Of a DNA stretch of 64,000 bases, positions 1-10,816 are shown one piece after another (position 1 is the stretch's first letter; every line of letters begins with the position of its first letter). Made by a program: the position numbers and the translations under genes. Source of the stretch: Fonsecaea monophora (Eukaryota; Ascomycota; Eurotiomycetes; Chaetothyriales; Herpotrichiellaceae); contig NW_019173967.1 in NCBI RefSeq assembly GCF_001642475.1, positions 124,001 through 188,000 of the forward strand, given 5' to 3'. The notes below the pieces were generated by a model. It was not told the DNA's origin and ran no database searches. It saw only the letters and a program-made list of their open reading frames with translations.

Positions 1-963
1 GGTGTCTGTAGAAGAGCGTGCACAACATAAAACACAGCAGCCATTCAGCTCTTTGACGTGAATAGGCACCATCACCGAATGCTCCAGGCCCAGCGGCGCC
101 AGCACTTGCTCACGGCATCAGGCCACAATCCCCAATCCACGGTCCACTCGAAGCCCACCTCCAATCCTTTTATTCCATCCTCGTAGCTTGCTTTTGCCCT
201 TGGAGCCCCACGTGGAGTTGCGGGCGCCTCGTTATTCATTTCGTAGATAAGCCAGCAATTTGCATCAGTCAAGGATCCAACCTTGTGGGGATGCCGCAAT
301 GCTTCGCAATGCTTAACGCAGTTTAGCTCGTCCAGCCCCATTTCCCGCAGGGTCCGTCGTAGAGCCAAGAACTGATAAGCATCTTCCCCATTATTGGATG
401 CACTACCCCAGCATTCATCTGCCCTTTGCTTTGGCCCGATATCCCATTTTCATCTGTGCAATTGCTTGCAAACCCAATCGCGTAGTTGCTCTGCTCGGGG
501 TCATGGATGATAAGGAGGCGAATGCCTGTGACCTATCACTCGGGCTAGAACACAGCTGTCAACGCCACGTTGTGCCTGCATCGGTCGTCAACACGGCGAC
601 ATCCCTTTCGTAACTCAAGCTTGTGTGTGCGCCAAAGGCAATAATGGCACCTCAGGGCGAATCATGACGTGCTGATGGGATAGATATCGCTTGAATCCCG
701 GCCTAGGGGTCCTCTAGACACAGCATGCATGTCGCATGGGTGGTTCGAGAGCTGGAGAGCTCGCCTTTTCTTTTTCGTCGCGTGCGTTGCTGGCATTCCT
801 TTTAAATCCTCGCTCCTGCTCCTTGCACGCTCTTCAACGCGTCTATGTGAGTTTCTCTCCTCCCCTTACCTTGTCAGGGCTGAGAATCAAGAACACGGCT
901 GAGTGAAGCAACTCTTCCACCGCTGAACCCACCACTGACATCATCCCGAATCTGTTGGCCTCG
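1..963. other. Upstream region of the ammonium transporter gene
   Basis: No gene is supported here. A minus-strand open frame at 72-368 has no ATG at its 5' end and no recognisable motif, so I treat it as chance. The stretch holds several GATA-type sites (separate entry) and a pyrimidine-rich leader close to the transporter start. Confidence 0.5.
245..538. promoter_or_regulatory. Cluster of GATA-factor (HGATAR) sites
   Basis: AGATAA at 245-250, TGATAA at 373-378, TGATAA at 508-513 and CTATCA (a reverse-strand TGATAG) at 533-538 all match HGATAR, the core bound by fungal AreA/NIT2 nitrogen regulators. They lie 430-720 bp before the ammonium transporter ATG. Nitrogen-catabolite control of such transporters is well established in fungi. 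Binding here is inferred, and single GATA sites are common by chance. Confidence 0.4.
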
Positions 964-2537
964 ATGTCCCCTGGGCATGCAGCCAGCTATCGCGCCCAGC
1001 GCCGCTGGGATGCCGACACACTCGTTGCGCCTGACTGGCTCAACAATGGGGATAACGCCTGGCAGTTGACGGCTGCGACCCTCGTCGGACTCCAATCCGT
1101 CCCGGGCCTGATGGTCATGTATGCAGGATTAGTGAAAAAGAAGTGGGCCATCAACTCAGCGTTTATGGTCCTATACGCCTTTGCCGCGGTCCTCATTTGT
1201 TGGGTGGTTTATGCATACCGAGCGGCCTTTGGCAAGCAGATGTTGCCATTCGTTGGTGTGCCTGGCCCAGCTGTCGAAATGAACTACGAACTGAAGCAGG
1301 CGTACTTGCCAGAGGCCGGACTCTCGGCAGCATATCCAATGAGCACCATGGTATACTTCCAGTTCGTCTTCGCGGCCATCACACTTGTTCTTGTCGCGGG
1401 GGCAGCCCTGGCAAGAATGAACTTCCTGGCCTGGATGGCTTTTGTGCCACTTTGGTTGACTCTCAGCTACGTTGTGGGCGCGTTCAGCATCTGGGGAGGT
1501 GGCTTCTTGTTCGACATGGGCGTGTTGGATTATTCGGGAGGGTATGTCATTCACGTCTCATCAGGCACAGCTGGATGGGTCCTGGCATATTGGGTTGGCC
1601 CTAGACATCCTCGCGACCGCACCGAATTTCACCCGAACAACGTTCTGCTGGCCCTTGTCGGTGTCGGGCTCCTCTGGCTAGGCTGGAATGGTTTCAACGG
1701 TGGCGATCCTTATACCGCTTCGCCCGATGCCGGCGCTGCCGTGCTCAATACCAACGTGTGCACGGCAATGAGCATGTTATCCTGGACTATTATGGATCTC
1801 ATATTTTTCAAGAAACCAGCCGTCATCGGGGCCATTCAAGGCATCATCACTGGCCTGGTTGCCATCACGCCTGCTGCCGGGTTCGTCGCAGGATGGGGTG
1901 CCATTATCATTGGGATTTGTTCTGGTGTGATCCCTTGGATGTCAATGAACATCCTCGGCAAGCAGAAGTGGTTCCTCGAATTTTCTGACGACGTGGTGGG
2001 AGATTTCCATACACACTTGGTTGGCGGCGTTGTCGGAGGATTCTTGACTGGGCTCTTTGCTACTTCCGAAGGCACTGCCGCCTTTGCCCTTGCTCCTTCG
2101 GGTGGTGCAATTGATGGGAACGGACGACAAGTTTGGGTCCAGATTGTGGGCTTCCTCTTCGTCATCGGATGGAATCTGTTCTGGACCAGCGCCATCTGTC
2201 TATTCATCAAATACGTCTTGAGAATCCCTCTGAGATACAACGAAGACCAACTTCTTATCGGTGATGGTGAGGTCCATGGTGAACTTCCATACGCCTTCTT
2301 CCACGACGGACGACATGTGAGACCCTCTCTCATAGCCCTATATTACGCATTTGCTAATTGCTGCAACAGGAGTATGATGCCCACTATGGCAAGCCGAACG
2401 AAGACGTGGAGAAACGCGCAGGAGTCTTACATGGCGTGGATGCCGCAGGACATCTCGACAGTTCGGAGGCCGAAGCAGCAAGTGGTAGCGGCAGCGCCAG
2501 TGGGAACGGGACGAGCAAAGCCACAAAGCAGGCATAA
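964..2537 (+). CDS. Ammonium transporter, Amt/Mep family
   Basis: Plasma-membrane ammonium permease importing NH4+/NH3 as a nitrogen source. Exons 964-2316 and 2370-2537 with a 53-nt GT-AG intron give about 506 residues, normal for fungal Mep proteins. Eleven hydrophobic segments fit the family topology. The WLNNGDNAWQLTAATLVG start of the first helix is typical. Both pore histidines of the twin-His motif appear present: about H197 in a YVIHVSSG context, and about H351 in DFHTHLVGG. The cytosolic tail after the intron is short and rich in Ser, Gly and Ala. I start at the ATG at 964; the open frame reaches nine bases further only through a TTG. Reading through the intron would give an unlikely tail, so the intron is favoured. 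GATA sites upstream suggest nitrogen control. Orthology to a specific Mep paralogue was not resolved. Confidence 0.93.
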
Positions 2538-3336
2538 TCGAACAATATTGAGCTCTCCTTTCCTCGCTAGAGAGCAGTACTTGCATAATAAGCCAGGGAG
2601 GCGCTTGGTGTGAGGTATTGCCTCGTGGATAACCAATCATTCGTCGTCGTCATCATCTTCTTCTGATCTTGAGCGGGCGCTTCTACACAAGTTTTTAGTA
2701 TTCAAACAGCATTAACAGAATGGTAACAAAAGACACGAAGATGATTTGGGATCTTCTCACCACCTCAAATGTTAACTTTTTCATTAGGCCATGCTTGGTG
2801 GCAGCGGTCTCTGCACTTCTTTTCTTGAAGATTGCAAGTTGGCATCATAGTATCTAGCTGCAATCTGATCATGATTGAGTTGAAAAGGGAACTGGCGATA
2901 GGCTAAGTTATCACAGGGAATTGAGACTGAGATGTAGGCGAGGAGGCTGTCAAGGCACTTTACGCGTCGCGCTCGTGTTCTGCAACCAGCTCGTCTGACA
3001 GAAACAAAGCATGGGACAGCCGCAGCAGGTGCCCGTCACAATGATGATGTGTCATCTGTCAGACAATCCAATTTTCCACAGAGTCGCTCTCAGTTGCCTG
3101 ACACGAAGCTTCACTTTTTGACAACCATTATCTCTTTCTCGCCGATCAACCAACTCTGCCATCCCCATCCGCAATCAGACTCCTTTCTCCTACCATTTCC
3201 TCTTGCAAAACTCTCATAGTTTCATGGTCTCAAACCTGCTCGCTAAATCAATTCCCTTTTCCAACTTCAGCCCCCCAGCCCATCCGAATTAATAGCCTCT
3301 CCCCGTTTCACATCGCCATCAATATTCCGGCTCAAC
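2538..3336. other. Intergenic region, tandem genes
   Basis: Holds the 3' region of the ammonium transporter gene and a pyrimidine-rich stretch (about 3110-3330) that is probably the promoter and leader of the zinc-finger gene. I see no other gene. Confidence 0.5.
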
Positions 3337-4833
3337 ATGGCATCGGACCCAACGTATCGCTTTGGTGAGTTGCTTATGCGTTTCTCACACATTCAAAAAA
3401 CATCGAAATAGCACAGTGTTTGTGCCTTTTGGAAGTAACAACCTCGTGCAACCATCCGCTATTTATCAGCTCCCTCAAATGTCAAATCTCAGGCTGATCT
3501 AATTAAATGCAGAAATGGCCAAAACGGGCCGCGCAGGCTGTCAAAATACGGCATGCAAAAAAGCGGGAATCAAGATTGAAAAGGGCGAGTTCAGAATGGG
3601 GACGCTGGTGACAATTCACGAACACACCTCGTGGATGTGGAAGCATTGGTAAGCTCCTGTACGGAGATCCTGGCTGGCTGTAACTCACTATCTGAATCCA
3701 GGGGTTGCGTCACGCCTGCTCAAATCAAAAAGCTCCAAGATCAGGTCGGTCCGCTGGAGGATCTGGACGACCTAGATGCCGACTTGGATCGTATTATTGA
3801 TGGTTATGACGAGATCGATGACGGATCGCGTGAAAAGATCAAATATGCACTGATGAATGGCCATGTAGCTGACGAAGACTGGAGGGGTGTAAGACTCCAT
3901 GTCTCTACAATGTCCTGGTGAGGTGGACTGACACTTTCAACCTAGGAACCTGAATTCAACCGTCCAGGGATGAAAGGCATCAATAAACGGACCCCAAAAA
4001 AGAAAGAGGCTGATGATGACGAGGAAATTGCTGCAGAGAATGAGCAGACTCCCTCCAAACCCAAAGCGAAGCGAGGTAGGAAAGCCAGGGTCCTATCAGA
4101 CGAGGAAGAAGACCTGCCAGAATCGCCAGCAGCCAAGAAAAAGACCTCACGTCGCAAGATCAAAGAAGAGGACGAAGATACTCATCCTACCCAGTCAGCT
4201 CCACCGAAGAAGGCTGGAGGGAGGAAACGCAAAGTCGCTGTGAAAGAGGAAGATAGTGAAGAAGAAGCACCTGAGAAACCGACGAAAAGATCCCGCGCGA
4301 AGAAGGTCAAGTCTGAGGAGGTGGAGGAGAAGCCAGCAAAACCAGCCAAACGAGAAAGACAGCGGAAAAAGGCGGCATCGTCTAAGGATACTCCTGAAGA
4401 TGAAGATGTCAAGGAAACCATTGAACCAGCCAGTGATGCTGTCGAAGCTCGCAACTCCAAACGCAAGGTGGCCGCCAAACGTGAGCGCACCAGAACTGGC
4501 CGCAGGACAAAACCAGTCAAATATGAAGAGACTCAGACCGGAGATGAAGATAGCGATGACGCACCAACCCGTGCCACCCCAGGACCGGAGGCAGCTGATG
4601 AGACTGGGGATAAGGTCAATGCAGGAAACAATGTCGATGCAGTCCCAGAAGGATACATAGGCGCTCTCCGCCAAGATGCTTCGAATACTGGTCAAGCAAC
4701 CACCGGGACGGCAAATGCCATCATGGATGAAGACAATGTCAGTGACGTCGCTGAGAAAAAGAAGCCAAAGGCAACGAAAGGTCGCAAAGGAAAAGTCCCC
4801 AGACAAAAGAACACTAAGGCGAAAGAAATATAG
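3337..4833 (+). CDS. PARP-type zinc-finger protein without PARP catalytic domain
   Basis: Four exons (3337-3364, 3513-3648, 3702-3888, 3946-4833) give 412 residues. A PARP-type zinc finger fills the first roughly 100 residues: AKTGRAGC at the start, then C19, C24, H54 and C57 as the CCHC zinc ligands, with a WMWKHWGCVTP stretch typical of the fold. In PARP1 and DNA ligase III such fingers recognise DNA breaks and nicks. The remaining 300 residues are low-complexity alternating Lys/Arg and Glu/Asp blocks with many KKK, KRK and AKR motifs, like a disordered nuclear tail. No ADP-ribosyltransferase, BRCT or WGR domain is present. It is likely a nuclear DNA- or chromatin-binding protein; its real partner is unknown. 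The first two introns interrupt the zinc finger. The acceptor at 3945 with donor 3889 was chosen because the alternative donor at 3887 leads to a stop. Confidence 0.82.
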
Positions 4834-5634
4834 ACGAAGCCCGTCGGACTGGGAGTGCCCTGCCACTGTTTCCTCGCCTGCGGCTGATGATACGACGACA
4901 CAAGGGAACCGTATCGAGAATTGGTTTCGGTTTACACCATGGGGCGAACGTCGGAAAGAGAAGGTGTGTAGAGCGAAGAAAGAGGAGACGGGAATGGCAC
5001 TGATACTGGCACTACGAGACTTCTTGTCCCATGGAAACGGTGCCATGGAGACTGATCAGAAACAATCTCTTACTTACTGGCTGCGCACAGCAATATGCCT
5101 GGGTTGTTGTGGCGCTAGGTGGTGTTCAGCTTGACCTGTTCGTTCAGTCCTTTCAATGGCGTTCTGGAAGAGGGGAGTCGGCATAAATTGATATCCTGTA
5201 CTATTAGTCAGTGTCATAGTGTCTACAGTGGCCTAAGAGCGAAAAGCAAATCATGGATTTAGGGAATGTGGGAGATGACTTGTCGAGAAGTGAGGTTCTG
5301 TCCTTTTGCGAAAAGCACCTGCTAGAGCGTCTATTTTATATTCCTAAAATCTTCTCTACGGTCTTTTAGTGGAGCTCACCAGCACATTTCAAAATTGACG
5401 CAGACCACCGGTGCATTGCGGAGAGGATGCCTACTGTTCATCGCATTCCTGCATGGTCCTTAGTGGTCACACCGCATGGCGGAAGTAGAAGTGATCTTGA
5501 GCGAGCGAATGTCGCGAAGTCTTGGCAAGACGTTATCGGTGAACCTTCCCGTTCAGAATGTTGATTGTTACCTTTCCTCTCTCGATATAGAACATCCTCG
5601 TTACAGACCCAGCACAACCTGAAGGATAGCCGTA
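4834..5634. other. Intergenic region
   Basis: Between the zinc-finger gene and the phosphotransferase gene, both on the plus strand. The open frames here overlap the coding tail of the upstream gene in other frames and look like shadows. I see no gene. Confidence 0.45.
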
Positions 5635-6462
5635 ATGACATTATCACAAGATGAAATCATTGACAGGTGTGGTAAAGCTAAACCTCAAGACCTTGTCGCA
5701 CACATACCATATGGAAAAAGCATTCTCAAACTCTCCGACGGCATCGCAGTAGAATTTGGATATGGGGTGACCGAATACGAGGCACACGGTCAAGACAAGG
5801 CTTATCAGATCTTGGATCATGATATCGTCCGAGTGCCCAAGGTCTACGATTTCTTCCAAGACGGGCAGGGTCGTGGCTACCTCGCCATGGACTTCATGGA
5901 GGGCCAGACACAAGATTCGTACAAAGACCACTCGCAGCTCAAAGCTCTCTTCCGGATCCTTGATCATTTTGCCATCCAAACATCTGAAAAGCCAGGATCG
6001 TTCGGAGGCGGACCATCTCGTGCCCTTCTCTTTGGTGAATCAGACCCTCCGACATTTGACACCATTGACAAGATTGAGCGGTGGTACAACATGCGGCATC
6101 TTGTTCCAGGGGCGACCCTTTCGTTTCAAAAATCCGAACTGGTGCTATGTCACCTCGACTTATTTCCGCGAAATATCTTATGGCATCCAGATCAGCCGCC
6201 TTGTGTACTAGACTGGTCCTCTGCAGGCTATTACCCGAGGATATTTGAAGCTTGTTCTCAACTTATTCGCGAGAGGTTGGAACAAAGCGGTGGCGTTCTC
6301 CAGATTCCAATACCAGAATGTGAGTCTTAACGAGTGTCACTGATTTTGAAAGCGTGGGGAAATGCTCAACGGTTTCACTTGTAGGTGTCTTTGGCTTATT
6401 TCGGCATCGCTAACTCTCGGGCAGTACAAGAGCTGAAGGACGATATGTCGAGCTGGATGTAG
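5635..6462 (+). CDS. Aminoglycoside-phosphotransferase (APH) family protein, small
   Basis: Protein-kinase-like phosphotransferase of the fungal APH type. Catalytic-loop motif CHLDLFPRNILW (H173, D175, N180) is followed by VLDWSSAGYYPRIFE, whose D193 is the metal-binding Asp. An N-lobe ends in a hinge-like YLAMDFMEG. The open frame at 5635-6330 could stop alone at 231 residues. I favour splicing of a 105-nt intron (6320-6424) to a short last exon ending at 6462, giving 240 residues, because the donor GTGAGT is good and the new end has no obvious penalty; this is not certain. Fungal genomes carry many such paralogues with unknown small-molecule substrates, so no substrate is assigned. Confidence 0.75.
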
Positions 6463-7257
6463 CCGCTTTACTGGCTGAATACTCTGGATCCCTCCCGAGT
6501 CCTCCTCGATCTCCAGTTGTGTACGAGCCTCCTCCAGATTTGCCTGCATGAATTGAAGACATGAGATCCCTGGCAGTCAAACGAGACTGCTCCATTTCCA
6601 AGGTGCCAAAGCCCGATCCAGTACCCCAAGGAATTGAAAGACAACAAGGCGAGGTAGGCAGCAGACCCAATGATACCGGAGAAGAAGACAGTCAACCTAC
6701 ATATAATAGGGTTGAACGGAGACCTTCCTCCACGCCATGGGCACTTTGGGCAGTGTTCGGCAACATCGAGAACCCTCTACAGTATAGTATTACCATCCTC
6801 GCGCCCTCCCCCCCCCCCCCCCCCCGGTCTCCATCCCGTGCACTGTGTTCTGCTTGTTGTGCAGACACGAAGGCTACAAGATACCCGCCTTGGTCAATAA
6901 TGTTCAACCTGGAAGCATCCGACGTCAATATCTACTACAGATTATCGATGGCTTCATGCTCGCCATCACACGCTCGCGAAGTATTGCTACCTTTCAAAGC
7001 TGTAAGGATAATAATAGAAGATCCTGTGCATAACTAGTATAGTGTCCTACCTGTCTCTTTTCCACAGGTGTACAGCATAACCGTTCCATGTTTTGACTGT
7101 CCAAAACGTTAGAACTACTCCTGTTAATGCCACGCCAATGCCTCCAGTCTAGTCACCTAGCCGTCCAATCCATCCACCCGTTCAGCACATTACAATGGTA
7201 CTACATTTACCCTGCACATATCCAACACCAGAAGCCGTTTGTTTCTCTGTGAAATTC
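6463..7257. other. Convergent intergenic region
   Basis: Lies between the 3' ends of the phosphotransferase gene (plus) and the NAPE-PLD-like gene (minus). It contains a run of 18 C at 6808-6825. Short open frames on both strands show no known motif. Confidence 0.45.
6808..6825. repeat. Homopolymer run of 18 C
   Basis: Uninterrupted poly-C tract in an intergenic region. Such runs are unstable and are prone to length errors in sequencing, so the exact length is doubtful. Confidence 0.9.
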
Positions 7258-8577
7258 TCAAAACTCCCTGCTCTCGCCTATGTCACATATGTCAAACACT
7301 CCCGTTTCTTCCATTTTATGGTGTTTCAACGCCTCCTTCAACAACCGGGGTGGTTCCAGTACATCCTCCTCCGTCAACACCCATGTGCCCCAGTGTATGC
7401 CCAGTGCCCTCTTGCACTTTACATCCCTGAATATCTCCACCGCATCCCGGGGATTGGCGTGCATGGGACTCATGATCCACCGTGGCATATAAGCCCCAAT
7501 GGGAATGAGACCCAGGTCAAACGGACCTCTGAGACGGCCGATATCTGCAAATGCCGGGCAATGAGGTAGCTTTGAATACTCCTCTGCCCAGTCGTCCTTG
7601 CCCTCGGAAGACTTGGGGACGGTACGATACCCGGTGTCCCCGCCGAAATACACTGATTTAGAACCTGACGAGACTGACCATGAAGCCCATAGAGTAGCAG
7701 CGCGGTCGTGAATCGAGCGTGCCGAAATGTGTTGACATGGTAGGCAGGAGATGCGTGCTGTTATTGCGTCGCGTGAAGAGGCTAGGTTAGGCTCGTCAGT
7801 CGAGGAAACGCTTGCGCGCTTTGTTTCCGTAGACGGTGGAGACGAAGGTGTCAGTGTAAAATCCACTTCATCCCACCAGTCTAGCTCAGTGCACTTCTCG
7901 ATCCCGCTATCCGAGAACCATTTCTTGTTGCCCAAAGGCACGAAGAAGTGGCACTCCGGGTTGTGTTTCGCGATTTCCAAGACGGTAGGGTGCGAGAGAT
8001 GATCGTAGTGGTTGTGCGAGATGACAACAGCGTCGATGACGGGAATGTCCTTTATTTGACAGGGCAACTCTGTATATCTCTTAGGCCCCAGCCATGAAAA
8101 GGGTGAGCATCGATCTGTAAAGACTGGGTCGAACAGGACGCGTAGGCCGGTGGGAAATTCGACATAAAAACAGGCATGCCCGAGCCATGTTGCTCTAAGA
8201 GAGCCTGAGGAGTTTGCGGTGCGCGACGGAAGAAAGGTAGGCGGACGGACAGGGACGGTCGGAGGAGTTGTGTCAGGCTTGTTCGCTTTGCCAGTCAGCC
8301 TCCTCTGGAGGAGACCCCAGAGGAGGGTATGCAGAGAGTGCATCTGCCATGACGGCCAAGGGTTTTGAAAGCCACCACTCTTGACATGCCACGCCTTGGT
8401 CTTTGTAATCTCGTCGTCAGGTTTTGGGGACACGGTCGAGGGGATGGCAATGGTGGCTGCGTACAGGAGAGCCGCTGTAGAGGAGGACGTCATGGTGCGT
8501 AAGGAAGGTGGATGTGTAGCAGTGTGTGCTTTGAACGATGTGCGCTTGCTGAACAACAGCCGAAAGAAGGAGCGCAT
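7258..8577 (-). CDS. NAPE-PLD-like metallo-beta-lactamase-fold hydrolase
   Basis: Zinc-dependent phosphodiesterase of the N-acyl-phosphatidylethanolamine phospholipase D family, which includes the yeast mitochondrial protein Fmp30. A single exon of 439 residues from the ATG at 8577 is intact. The metal-binding signature is seen in VISHNHYDHL (H188, H190, D192, H193), preceded by the family-typical TWLGHACFYVEF, with later ligands in YFGGDTGY and the GIHWGTW end motif. The N-terminus is basic and hydrophobic (MRSFFRLLFSKR), compatible with mitochondrial import or a membrane anchor. A second ATG at 8493 could be used instead; the frame extends further upstream only without an ATG. It is transcribed divergently from BCS1, about 260 bp away. 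The substrate is inferred from the family. Confidence 0.87.
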   Translation of the reverse strand: MRSFFRLLFSKRTSFKAHTATHPPSLRTMTSSSTAALLYAATIAIPSTVSPKPDDEITKTKAWHVKSGGFQNPWPSWQMHSLHTLLWGLLQRRLTGKANKPDTTPPTVPVRPPTFLPSRTANSSGSLRATWLGHACFYVEFPTGLRVLFDPVFTDRCSPFSWLGPKRYTELPCQIKDIPVIDAVVISHNHYDHLSHPTVLEIAKHNPECHFFVPLGNKKWFSDSGIEKCTELDWWDEVDFTLTPSSPPSTETKRASVSSTDEPNLASSRDAITARISCLPCQHISARSIHDRAATLWASWSVSSGSKSVYFGGDTGYRTVPKSSEGKDDWAEEYSKLPHCPAFADIGRLRGPFDLGLIPIGAYMPRWIMSPMHANPRDAVEIFRDVKCKRALGIHWGTWVLTEEDVLEPPRLLKEALKHHKMEETGVFDICDIGESREF

Positions 8578-8837
8578 GAGCGACACAGGGATTATATGCA
8601 GCGAGTCCGTCTCTACATGGTTTCCTGCTGCCTGGGAGAAGCGACTCGTATTTTTGTAGGATGGAAGATCGTCATCAATGCAGGTGGGAAACAATTATTG
8701 GCTTAAGTCCGTCGAGGTCCGGACCTGCATATCGGAACCGGCCAAAATATCCTCCCGAGTTCATTGCGCAAAGTATCGAATGCATCGTTTCCAACTCAGA
8801 CGAAGTTGTATCGCCCTCAACCTTTCTTGACGAGGGG
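8578..8837. promoter_or_regulatory. Short bidirectional promoter between the hydrolase gene and BCS1
   Basis: About 260 bp separate the two chosen start codons, so both genes probably share regulatory sequence. Both yeast relatives (Fmp30, Bcs1) are mitochondrial membrane proteins. The spacing depends on the choice of start codons: BCS1 has an in-frame ATG at 8661 that would shrink the gap to 83 bp. Confidence 0.45.
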
Positions 8838-10419
8838 ATGCAGAGCGACAATGGACTGGTCCAGGTCGCCTCGAACACAAACACGTCGCTCTCAACGCCG
8901 GCTTTGACCGATGCGGCCTCTCAAAAAGCTGACCTTTTGCGTCAAGTCGCAAGCACGAGCAGTTCTACAGATGGCGGGCTGATCGCGCAGTTGCTCAGCA
9001 ACCCCTTCTTCACAGCCGTGAGTACTGGCGCAATTATAGAGGATGTATTTAACGCTCTGCTAGGGCTTCGGTCTTGCTGGTCTCGGTACCCTTTTCACCT
9101 TCGGTCGGAGAGGTCTTCGGCATGGAGCTGCCCTTATGCGACGACGTCTTCTGGTCGACGTCGAGATCAGTGTTCGAGACGACTCCTACCCCTGGTTTCT
9201 CTACTGGATGACGTTACATGAGCGAGGGCGATTGGCGCAGAAGGCATCGCAGACAAATACCGGTGCTTGGGAGTCTCTGCTCCAGCGACTCACACCCAGC
9301 ATGCGCCATTTGGCAATTGAGACGGAGAAAAGAGAACTGCCTAATGGTGCCATTCACACGAATTTTGTCTTGATTCCTGGTCCCGGTAGGCATGTGATCC
9401 GCTATCGGAATGCATGGATCATGGTCAACCGCCAGCGCGAGTCGAAGCAGTTCTCGATGGATGGAAAACCGTGGGAGACCGTTACCTTGACCACGCTGTA
9501 TTCTCAGCGGCACGTCTTTGAATCGTTGTTTAAAGAGGCTCATGATATCGCCACTCAATCAGTCGAAGGTAAAACTGTTATTTACACCGCATGGGGTACA
9601 AAGTGGGATAAATTCGGTCACCCTCGCAGCAAGCGGCCTCTCGAATCCGTTATTCTCGATAAAGGTGTTAAAGAACGCATAGTCGCCGACGTCCAGGACT
9701 TTCTCTCTTCGGCCAAATGGTACTACGAGCGGGGAATTCCTTACCGGAGAGGCTATCTCCTATATGGGCCGCCCGGAACGGGTAAATCATCGTTCATTCA
9801 AGCCCTTGCTGGGCATTTGAATTACGATATCGCCATGCTCAATCTCAGTGAGCGTGGTCTGACGGACGATAGGCTGAATCACCTCTTGACAGTCATTCCC
9901 CAACGGACGTTGGTTCTTTTGGAGGACGTTGATGCAGCATTTGCAAACCGCCGGCAAGTCGAAGCCGACGGGTATCAAGGAGCCAACGTGACATTCTCCG
10001 GCTTGTTGAACGCTTTGGATGGTGTGGGCAGTGCCGAAGAACGCATCATCTTTCTCACAACCAACCACGTTGATCGCCTCGACGAAGCACTTGTGCGGCC
10101 TGGCCGAGTAGATATGACAGTGCGACTCGGTGAAGCCACGAATTATCAGATCGAGCAACTCTGGGCTCGGTTTTACAGCGATGCGGATCCCGAAGGAGTG
10201 TTTAGGCAGATGTTCTTTGAGAAACTCCATGAGATAGGAGTCTTAGCCCCCGGACCTGGGAGAAGCAGTCGGACGAGCATGGCGGCCCTGCAGGGGCTGT
10301 TTTTGTACAACAAAGGAAACCCTCGTGGAGCCATTGACATGGCATGGCAGCTCGCACCGGGCGAATTACCCAGTGCCTTGAATAAGGACAGTCAAGCGCA
10401 TGCCATCAGCGCCTCTTGA
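8838..10419 (+). CDS. BCS1: Mitochondrial AAA ATPase Bcs1 (Rieske protein translocase)
   Basis: AAA chaperone of the mitochondrial inner membrane that moves the folded Rieske protein Rip1 across the membrane for complex III assembly. Exons 8838-9017 and 9064-10419 (46-nt intron, GTGAGT donor) give 511 residues. A hydrophobic segment around residues 55-80 (PFFTA then GFGLAGLG) is the single transmembrane helix, followed by a basic stretch (RRGLRHG) and the Bcs1-specific domain with TVIYTAWG. The AAA module has Walker A GPPGTGKS at about 295-302, Walker B TLVLLEDVDAAF, and a late RPGRVDM arginine-finger region. GIPYRRGYLLYGPPG is almost invariant in Bcs1. An in-frame ATG at 8661 exists, but the 59 added residues look unlike the family. 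It shares a promoter region with the NAPE-PLD-like gene. Confidence 0.93.
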
Positions 10420-10816
10420 GCGACGCTCATGCAGTTCGGCACACTACGGCTGTGTAAGCGAACTGGTGAGGTTATGTCACTATATATCTGAATACATATC
10501 TTGCCCATTTGCCAAAGTGTGGCGGTGCAACTGGACCTCCTCAGCCTCCTTTGGCCCCCACGGTCACTTGGCGAGCTGAAATGTCGTTTCCAGTGTAAGC
10601 CATATTTCTACTTCAACTTGTTCAGAAGCCCACAAGCACCATTTGAAATACCCTCTAGAAGGCTTGTCCATATCCCTTGAATTCTGTGATTGTCAGAAGC
10701 GCCTCAGAACCAGCCCTGTGGAGTACATAAAGAGCCTTGGTGAAAAGAATATATCCATATGTGTCCTCCAGCTCATCACGTCAACTATTTGGCCTTGGCA
10801 TCCGGACTTCTACACA
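10420..10816. other. Intergenic region upstream of the STAND gene
   Basis: The reading frame of the STAND gene is open back to 10643, but the residues before the ATG at 10817 do not look like coding sequence. I see nothing else. Confidence 0.45.

Noticed and set aside
72..368. 98-codon minus-strand open frame at the window start
   Set aside because: It begins at a non-ATG codon, has no recognisable motif and overlaps the GATA-rich promoter of the ammonium transporter.
4195..5046. 283-codon minus-strand frame opposite the PARP-finger tail
   Set aside because: Ser/Phe/Leu-rich antisense of Lys/Glu codons; no domain and no sensible start.
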